NCBI GenBank assembly: GCA_019802505.1
Contig: JAFMOC010000019.1
Location: forward strand, 518,501 to 582,500
DNA from: Corydoras sp. C115
Taxonomy: Eukaryota > Chordata > Actinopteri > Siluriformes > Callichthyidae
Direction: 5' to 3'
DNA: 64,000 nt
The notes under the pieces were generated by a model. It made no database searches, had not been told where the DNA came from, and worked only from the letters and a program-made list of their open reading frames with translations. Each line of letters starts with the position of its first letter. Position 1 is the stretch's first letter. Made by a program: the position numbers and the translations under genes. Shown here one piece after another: positions 13,701 through 24,200 of this stretch.

Positions 13701-16604
13701 TCCCCGACACCAAGAAGAGAAGAAGCCCAAATACCAAAAACCATCGAGGAGGCTCTCACTTGGGACAACTCAAGAACGATGCTGAGATATCTCACGGCTA
13801 TAAAGATAAAAACGGAAATATAGGAGTGACTGGAATATACGGCCAAAGTAAAAGTATACAGACTGTAAATTTGTACCATATCCTGCCATTGGACAGCATA
13901 CAAATGCTAAACATAAATAAATAAATAAAATTTCTTTACTGTCCAATGCTTATCCAGAAAAAGCAGATGACATCCCTGGTGAAGTAATGCATGAAAGAGA
14001 TGAGAAGACGGAGGGAACGATTTTGCTGAAGTGGCCACAGCCTCCACAACCGAGTGGGCTCATCCTCATGTACGACATCAAGTTCCGGCTGGGAACAGAG
14101 GTAAGCAGGCAAATGACAGAGCTCAGGTTAAGTCTGCATCGTTACAGAGACTGACTGTCTGTGTCTGTGTCTGTGTCTGTGTCTGCATTTAGCCCGAGAA
14201 ACATGAATGCGTATCGCGTCAGCAGTATCGGGAGCTGAACGGGACACGCTTGACCAACTTGGGTGCTGGAAACTATTCGGTCCGAGTCAGGGCCACGTCT
14301 CTGGCAGGAAATGGTTCATGGACCAAACCAGTGTCGTTCTACGTTCCACCGTCGCACCGTAAGATATAAATACATACTTTATATTGGTTTTGAAAGAACT
14401 GCTGTGTAATATAGTTCCTTATAAAACTGGTATTTAATCTGATTGGCTGAGTGGTTTGTCCTGACGTGACATTATTGACAATATCGCACACCTCTGAGCG
14501 CTTCACATTCATATTAACGTGTGATATACCATACATTATTTTCAATCATAAAGTAAGATTAATATATATGCACCTTCCATATAAAATTTATACTATAATA
14601 TATGTATCATATTGTACAGCATATTTGTTATTTGTAAATATAACTGTATATTGTAAATACAGTAAATTGCAATTTTACAAGAGAGACACCATCATGCCGG
14701 AACAAAATTCCTTTTGTGTGTAACATACTTGGCAAATAAAACTGATTCTGATTCTGATATATACAGCAAGACGATACGATGAGCACTAAAAGCCTGTTGC
14801 AGCTGTTTATAAATTGTTTTCTGTAACATGGCCACTAGATAAGATTCTTAATTGTTTTGGAAACAGTTTTCCTGTTACTCAGCGATCAATGTTCACTTTA
14901 AAAACCGGCTGTGTTCTTGATTTCCGCAGAGGCCTACGAGAACATGCTCTACCTAGCAGTCACTGTCCCCATCCTGGTGCTGATCATCTTCATCATCTTT
15001 ATCGTTACCTTTGTATTGGTTAAGAAAAAGAGGTACAGCCATTTACTCTAAACCTTAAAGCCCTGGGTAACTGACGGGGAAAATAAATCACCATCTGATC
15101 TTCTCTCGCACTCTCTCACAGAAACAACGAACGATTGGGAAATGGAGTTCTGTATGCCTCTGTGAACCCTGAGTACTTTAGTGCAGCAGAAAGTAAGTAA
15201 CCCTGCGAACCATGAGCACAGTGCAGCAAATATTCTGGAACATTTCCCCCCGGTGTGAAAACACTCTGACCTGCATGTGTTCCTCAGTGTATGTACCTGA
15301 TGAGTGGGAGGTGGCACGTGAGAAGATCACACTGTCTCGAGAGCTGGGCCAAGGATCATTCGGCATGGTGTATGAGGGCATTGCTAAAGGTGTGGTCAAG
15401 GACGAACCAGAAACTAGGGTGGCCATTAAGACGGTCAACGAGTCGGCAAGCATGCGCGAGCGCATCGAGTTCCTCAATGAAGCCTCTGTGATGAAGGAAT
15501 TCAACTGTCACCATGTGGTAAGTTTACAGAGTGAGACGCAGAGGTTAGAATACCTTTTTAAACACTACACCAGCACCCTGCGAAGGTTATTACTAAAGTT
15601 CTCACCCAGTATGGTATTTGGTCTATTTAAGGTACGGCTACTGGGTGTGGTTTCACAAGGCCAGCCCACTCTTGTGATTATGGAGCTGATGACACGAGGA
15701 GATCTGAAGAGCTATCTGCGTTCTCTGCGCTCGAAACAGGTATTTAACCTTTCTTTAACGTAACATCCTCACATCGTAGAGCACTTTACCAAAGAGTGAA
15801 CTAAAAACACCAAGTCTGGGTTTCTGTAGACTATGGACCTCTATGCCAACTTTACTGGTTTTTACATTTTATTCCAGATTCAGGTCCACAATCAAGTTTA
15901 GTTCCTAACAAAAACTGATTTTCATTTGGTATTTCATGGAGATGTTGCCATGAGCCCCACAGTTCCTAGGGCTTTAAGTAAAACAACCACACAACATCAC
16001 AGACCCTCCATCATACTCAATAGTGAGCCCCAGGTTCTTTTTAGTGTAGTTTTTCTTCTTTTTATGCCAAACCTCTGTTGTGTGACGCCAAAAAAGCTCA
16101 ATTATTATGTCATCTAACCATGAGAACACAACTTCATTTAAAATCCCAGTAGCTCATGGCTTTGACTTTTGTGGTTCGATGACAGGAAAGGCTTTTTTTT
16201 TCCCTTTAAGACTTTTTTTGAATTATCTTTTTGGTATTGAGATGGAGTTATGGTGATGAATTTGGGGACTTGGTTACAGAGATGTGGGAAAAAATAAGAG
16301 TATTGTTTCTAGCATCTTGGTGAATCTATGCCACATAGAATTGATGTTCTGAAGCCAAAACAGCATCCAACCCAATATGTGCTTATAAGATGAACTTAAT
16401 AAAATGGTTACTAAGTGTACAAAACTAGAAGAAGAAGTAAATGAAGCAATAGTGTAAGGTCTAAGTTCTCTCTTGGCTCTGCAGCAGGGCTCATGTAGCC
16501 AGAACCTGCCACCACTGAAGAAAATGATTCAGATGGCTGGGGAGATTTCAGACGGCATGGCATATCTCAACGCCAACAAGTTCGTTCACCGGGACCTGGC
16601 TGCT

Positions 16605-16636
<32 letters not shown>

Positions 16637-18215
16637 AAAAATTGGAGGCGAGTCCCACACACTTATCGTCCAATTTCTGAACCGCACGTAACTATTAAAT
16701 TGTACTTAGTGGTGTTATTATACTTGGTGGTACACTATATAAAAGCAAATTTATTTGTCATATTTATATAGCGGCGGCATGGTGGCTTAGTGGTTAACAC
16801 GTTCGCCTCTCAGCGCTAGTGATTCCCGGTTCAAATGCCCATCTGGGTGGAGTTTCCATGTTCTCCCCGTGTCCGCGTGGGTTTCCTGGATCATGGATCA
16901 AGTCAATTGAGTTCTCCAAATTGCCCCATGTAGAGTGTGTTTGTGTGAGTGTGTGCCCAGCGATAGATTGTCACCCTGTCCTGTGGGGTATCTGCCCAGC
17001 GCCCGAAACGTTCTCCCCTGGATGGGCATGGGGAACCCCCCCATAATAGAGGATAAAGCGGAAGATAATGGATGAATGAATGAATATTTATATAACGGCG
17101 GCACGGTGGCTTAGTGGTTAGCACGTTCGCCTCTCAGAGCTAAGGATTCCCGGTTCGAATCCCCATCTGGGTGGAGTTTCAATGTTCTCCCCGTGTCTGC
17201 GTGGGTTTCCTCCGGGTTCTCCGGTTTCCTCCCACAGTCCAAAAACATGGATCAAGTCAATTGAGTTCTCCAAATTGCCCCATATAGAGTGTGTTTGAGT
17301 GAGTGAGTGTGTGCCCAGCGATAGATTGGCGCCCTGTCCTGGGTGTATCTGCCCAGCGCCCGAAACGTTCTCCCCTGGATGGGCATGGGGAACCCCCCCG
17401 CGACCCTAATAGAGGATAAAGCGGAAAATAATGAATGAATGAAAAATATTTATATAGCATCGAGTCGTATTTTGGTAATAAGATTTAATTCTCTGAAAAT
17501 GTCTGACCAAAGTGATACACTCTCTGACGATCCAATCCGAGGGCGTGAATACGCTGGCATACCATATGCCTGCTAGAGGGCCTTGGTGTCGCCAACTCAA
17601 AATCTGATTGGTTGAAGCTTGAGACTTATTTTAATGCTACTGGGCCACAGAACTGATAGTAAAAGCCTTAAGCAGGTGCTGAAATGTGATTAAAGGCTTT
17701 AAAAAGAAAACAAATACATGTCTGGAAGGGGCGTGACCAGGGAATCGCTATAAAAAGGACGTGGATAGACCAATTAGAATGATTTATTAGTATTCATGGA
17801 CAAAATAAGATTAACTTCAGTCTGTGATTGTATGCAAGGAAGGCCTTAGAGGCCCTGATGGCCGACCCCTGGTGTTTATGCTCAATAGAGCTGAATTGTA
17901 AAAACAAGGACAGATTCTTTAGGAAAGGTTAGGAGGCCTGTCAGATGATCCCATGAATTCTAGTAGGAAGGGTATTGAAATGATCTTAACCGAAGAGCCT
18001 ACTCACTCATCACATCTCCATTTGTTGTTTACCTCAGATTTTGGCATGACACGGGATATCTATGAGACGGATTACTATCGGAAAGGAGGCAAAGGGCTCC
18101 TGCCAGTCCGCTGGATGTCCCCTGAGTCTCTAAAGGATGGCGTGTTCACTACAAACTCGGATGTCTGGTATGTGGAGCATCCTTGGTGGCTCTTTGCAAT
18201 GGGTGGGAGGGTTCA

Positions 18216-18267
<52 letters not shown>

Positions 18268-21200
18268 GTGCTTTTCAATCCCAGTCATGAGCATAACTGA
18301 CACATGCTTCACTGTTAACTCTCAACAGAAACGGAATCACTCAACCAGAGCATGATGTGACACAGAAAGCCACTTATGCGCTCGTTTTTACCCTTGATTA
18401 CGTCCTACAAGGACACAGCCCATAACCATTACCCCATATTCAGCCCGTCTGAACTTGCCCAACTTATCATCTCTCACTCAGACTTGGTGTCGCCCAACTG
18501 TTGCCTTATCCCAGGTCACAGCAATAATGTAACCAAACTGAGTCCAGTTTCCCAATTGCATATGTTCCACTGGCACGCTCCCGCAGTACGCTCCTAACCT
18601 CCTCCAGATGTTTGTTAATCACCAACTTGCGGGCAAAAGTGCCAAGCCGCTGCCCTGCTCCTGCTCCGGATGGGATGCTTTTGAAGTCCTCCGGATGAAA
18701 AAAAGACCTCGCAGGGCTCCCATTAAACTCAACCCTGGGTGTCTTCATTTGTTCTGGGTCTTTTGCTTTGCTGTGGTTTTGCCTTTCAACACACTACAGT
18801 TGCAGCCAATTAGATACAAGATATTGTTGTAACAGGCCCGCTTTATGGCCTCAGATCTTGGGCCAGCCCAGAAAATGCATCCTCGGAGAGTTAATAAATA
18901 ATGTCTGGCAACAGGGATTGAGTTATTTGGGATGCGTGTGTGTGTGTGTGTGTGAGCTCGGTTTCGGGAGAACGTAGACATGAATTTGCATTACCGAATT
19001 ACAGAATCCGAATCTAAACAGTAATTAAGGTTAACGGCTGTTGTGCCAGTGATTGTTTAGAACAAGCCTGTGTATGAAAATTCTTTTTTTTTTCTTCGTC
19101 AACAGCAGAGCTGCCAAAGCTTTACTAAATTTGTGTCTTAACTGCATGCAAAGATTTTGGCCTCTACATTTTTGCTTTGTGCCTCGCTTTGTCCTCAGAT
19201 GACCTTGTTTTGTTGCTGACAACGTTGATCTATACTGTATGAAGAGAATCCAGTTTACAAAGACAAGAAACTTCCCAGTTTTAATGATAGATCTGTTATA
19301 AGTATATTCATCGACTCTACTAGTGTGACGAGGAGGGGGCCGGGGGGTTCCCCATGCCCATCCAAGGGAGAATGTTTGGGGCAGATACACCCAGGACGGA
19401 GTGCCAATTTATCACTGGGCACACAAACACAAACAATATAGAGGCAATGTGGAGCATCATTGCAGCAGCCAAGGATGGAGCAGCCAATTTGCCTTGAATC
19501 CATGTTTTTGGATTGAAACATATACTGACAGTTATTCTGCTTCTCTTATTTTTTCCATTTCTAGGTCATTTGGGGTGGTTTTATGGGAAATAGCCACACT
19601 CGCAGAACAGCCCTACCAGGGCATGTCCAATGAGCAGGTTCTGCGCTTCGTCATGGAGGGAGGTCTGCTGGACAAACCAGACAACTGTCCAGATATGCTG
19701 TAAGTTGAATGCATTTCATACCAAATCCCAGCTTTTCATCAGAAGCATGGTGCAATAGTAAGTTGGTGAGTTCGACTGCCATCCATCTAGCCAGGTTCCT
19801 TTTTATATGGAGCTTGCATGTTCTCCATTGTCTGTGTGGGTTTATGTTGCCCTAAATCTTTATTATGGCTCCTAAGATGCTAAAAAGTGATTGTACTGAA
19901 TACCAGTAGTGTCTAATGCAGCATTACTGTACTGCAGGGGTTCTCAACTGGTCTCAGCCCAAGACCTTATTCTCTATTCTCAGTACTGCAGAGACTGATC
20001 TGTGGAGCCCTTATCATCAGCGGACAGAGCAAATGTAACCAACAATATCCATCCATCCATTATCTTCCGCTTTATCCTATATTAGGGTCACGTGTGGGGT
20101 TCCCCATGCCCATTCAGGGGAGAACGTTTCGGGCGCTGGGCAGATACACCCAGGACAGGGCGCCAATCCATCGCTGTAACCAACAATATCAGTAATAAAT
20201 TGCCCATTGAGTGGAGTTTAATATAATAATCCATCCATCCATTATCTTCCGTTTTATCCTCTATTAGGGTCGTTGGGGCGGTTCCCCATGCCCATCCAGG
20301 GGAGAACGTTTCAGGCGCTGGGCAGATGCACCCAGAACAGTGCGCCATTCTATCGTTGGGCACACACTCACTCACACAAACACACTCTATATGGGGCAAT
20401 TCCCCATATTTCCTCAATTGACTTGATCCATGTTTTTGGACTGTGGGAGGAAACCGGAGAACCCGGAGGAAACCCACGCGGAAATGGGGAGGACATGGAA
20501 TTTGAACCGGGATATAATTCATTCATTCATTATCTTCCGCTTTATCCTATATTAGGGTCGCGGGGGGGTTCCCCATGCCCATCCAGGGGAGAAAGTTTCG
20601 GGCGCTGGGCAGATACACCCAGGACAGGGCGCCAATCTATCGCTGGGCACTCACTCACTCACACAGACACGCACGCATACACACTCTATATGGGGCAATT
20701 TGGAGAACTCAATTGAACCTTGTTTTTGGACTGTGGGAGGAAACCGGAGAACCCAGAGGAATCCCACGTGGATATGGGGAGGACATGGAAGCTCCCCCAG
20801 ATGGGGATTCGAACCGGGAATCCCCAGCACTGAGAGCCACCACTAAGCCACTGTGCCGCCCCTTAATATAATTATAAATGATAAAAAGTTTTATTTGGTT
20901 GATTATTTTGTGCATTTAGCTTATGTTTTAAATCTGACCAGGGCTTTGATTTTTAAGCCATTACTCTCTCGGGGTCAGACTGACTCACACGCTCTAATCT
21001 CTTGATTAGTAACTCTATACTGATACCTCCCTTTGCCCCCACAGCACAGCCAGACGCTTTGCAAGTCGTGCATTCTGAGATGCCTTACTGCTCACCACAG
21101 TGGGGCAGAAGGGTTTATGGCCTCAAAACAGGTCCTAAAGTTTTAAGGAGCAAAAAACAGAATCCATAACCAACTGTCATTATTATAGAATCAGTTTTTA

Positions 21201-24200
21201 TAACAGATTTTCTATTTTGACTTCTATATTCCTGAAGACATTCTATGGGGAGCGGTATCTAGACCATCACAGGCTGCTGGAGTGAAGCCCCACCCACTCA
21301 CACACCCTGCTACGTCAGCGAAAGCGCTGACTCTAAAAAAGACTCTAAGCCTCTTTTACAAATGGTGGATTTTACTAAAATACATTAAACAAACCATTAA
21401 AAATAGCTGATATGAAAAACCTCCAACATTTTACCTGAGTTTCGGTCATTTTCCAAACATGAGATCTGGCGCAGGACGGCACGGTGGCTTAGTGGCTAGC
21501 ACGTTCTCCTCTCAGCGCTAGGGATTCCCGGTTCAAATCCCAATCTGGGTGGAGTTTCCATGTTCTCCCCGTGTCCGCGTGGGTTTCCTCCGGGTTCTCG
21601 GGTTTCCTCCCACAGTCCAAAAACATGGATCAAGTCTATTCATTCATCCATCCATTATTTTCCGCTTTATCTTTTATTAGGGTCGCGGTGGGGTTCCCCA
21701 TGCCCATCCAGGGGAGAACGTTTCGGGCGCTGGGCAGACACACCCAGGACAGGACGCCAACCTATCGCTGGGCAGACTCACTCACACACACACACTCTAT
21801 ATGGGGCAATTTGGAGAACTCAATTGACTTGATCCATGTTTTTGGACTGTGGGAGGAAACCGGAGAACCCGGAGGAAACCCACACGGACACGGGGAGAAC
21901 ATGGAAACTCCACCCAGATGGGGATTCCAACCGGGAATCATTAGTGCTGAGAGGAGAATGTACTAACCACTAAGCCACTCTCAGTGCTAGGGATTCCCGG
22001 TTGGAATCCCCATCTGGGTGGAGTTTCCATGTTTTCCCCGTGTCCTCCGGGTTCCCTCCTCCGGGTTCTCCGGTTTCCTCCCACAGTCCAAAAACATGGA
22101 TCAAGGCAATTGAGTTCTCCAAATTGCCCCATATAGAGTGTGTTTGTGTGAGTGAGTGTGTGCCCAGCGATAGATTGGCATCCGTCCTGGGTGTATCTGC
22201 CCAGCGCCCGAAACGTTCTCCCCTGGATGGTCATGGGGAACCCCCCCGCGACCCTAATAGAGGATAAAGCGGGAGATAACGGATGGATGGATGGAGATCT
22301 GGCGCGCTTTTGCTGACATAGCAATGTGTGTAGAATGTTCTGGGTGGACGAGGCTTAACTCCAGCAGCCAATGTCTGTATAGATTTCATCGTACCTACTG
22401 ATCCGTTATGCATTTCTAATTATTTTATACTGCAATAGATCTCTGGTTGAATATTGTAACTTGTAACCATGCGTTGATTAACACAACATTGAACGCCATC
22501 ATGTTCCATAAGTACAGAGATTTCTACAGCTGGGCAGGCTGGTGGCATGAGGTTATTCCTGTAACAGTGTCAAAATACCGCAGGAAACAATTTAATACGT
22601 ACAAGCCCTGACCTTAAACCTGTGAAGTTTACGGTTACAGCGGTCATGTGCTTGAAAGCAGCTATTACGTCAGGTGTGGACAGCGAGGATGCACGCCATG
22701 GCTTAAAAGTAGCCGGTTGAGCTCACAGCACATGGGACGCCCCCTTTCTTGCTGTAAACTGAAGCCCATAGAAGGCATGCCGGGGCCCGTGGATGAGAAT
22801 GCCAGCCATTCCACTAACCGGATTAGGCTGCGCAGGGGCTCCGCATGCTTAGACAATTAGCAAACACTTGCTGGTAACATATTGCGCTGGGTGTATGAGT
22901 GCTTTTAAGTGTGCATCTGAGTGACTGCATTGGGGCAGATGTCAGCACCCAGACACGCCCCCCTCTGGCAAGCTATAGAGCAGGTCTGTCAACTTTCAAC
23001 AATTAAGTCAACTTCCATCCATTCATTCCAGGGTCGCGTTGGGGGGGTTCCCCATGCCCATCCAGGGGAGAAGGTTTCAGGCGCTGGGCAGATACACCCA
23101 GGACAGGACGCCAATCTATCGCTGGGCACACACTCACTCACTCACACAGACACACTCTATATGGGGCAATTTGGAGAACTCAATTGACTTGATCCATGTT
23201 TTTGGACTGTGGGAGGAAACCGGAGAACCCGGATGAAACCCACGCAGACACAGGGAGAACATGGAAACTCCACTCAGATTGGGATTCGAAATCTGACCCC
23301 AGCACTGAGAGGAGAACATGCTAACCACTAAGCCACCGTGCCGCCCTTAAGTCCACTTTATTGTCAAAACTGCAATATGTAAAGCACATGCACAGCGTGA
23401 GTGTTTCTCAGAACGTTACACGTGTTGTAAAGTTTACTGAGGACCGGAGTAAAAGAGTAAAGTGTCATGAAGCCCTCTATTCAGTGTTACACTGCCACCT
23501 GTTGATCAAACAATGTCATTCAAATCCTCATGTCCAGTCCAGATCGTTTAATACAGATTTGGATTGACCTGATATTAAATATTCAACCTGCTTTTCTTAA
23601 CAATTCACTCCAAAATTGTTTATTTCCATTAACTGCTTTAGATTCTTACAAACTCAAAGTCGCTTTGAACTAATGTTTGCCTAATGGCTTCTCATCTCCA
23701 TCCATCCATCCATTATCTTCTGCTTTATCCTCTATTAGGGTCGCGGGGGGGTTCCCCATGCCCATCCAGGGGAGAACGTCTCGGGCACTGGGCAGATACA
23801 CCCAGACCAGGGTGCCAATCTGTCGCTGGGCACACACTCACACACAGACACACTCTATATGGGGCAATTTGGAGAATTCACTTGACTTGATCCATGTTTT
23901 TGGACTGTGGGAGGAAACCGGAGAACCCGGAGGAAACCCACATGGACACGGGGAGAACATGGAAACTCCACCCAGATGGGGATTCAAACCTGGAATCCCT
24001 AGTGCTGAGAGGAGAACATGCTAACCACTAAACCACCATGCCGTCCGCATCTCATCTCATCATCTTTAATTTTGTTCTGGAGGTTCCACATGCTCATCTC
24101 TGGGAGGTTTTGGGCGCTGGGTAGATACACCTACCCAGTGATAGATTGGTACCCTGTTCTGGGTTTATCTGCCCAGCGCTCGAAACGTTCTCCCCTGGAT

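Noticed and set aside
19937..19954. CAGGGGTTCTCAACTGGT, similar to hAT terminal repeats
   Set aside because: No matching opposite end or target duplication found nearby.
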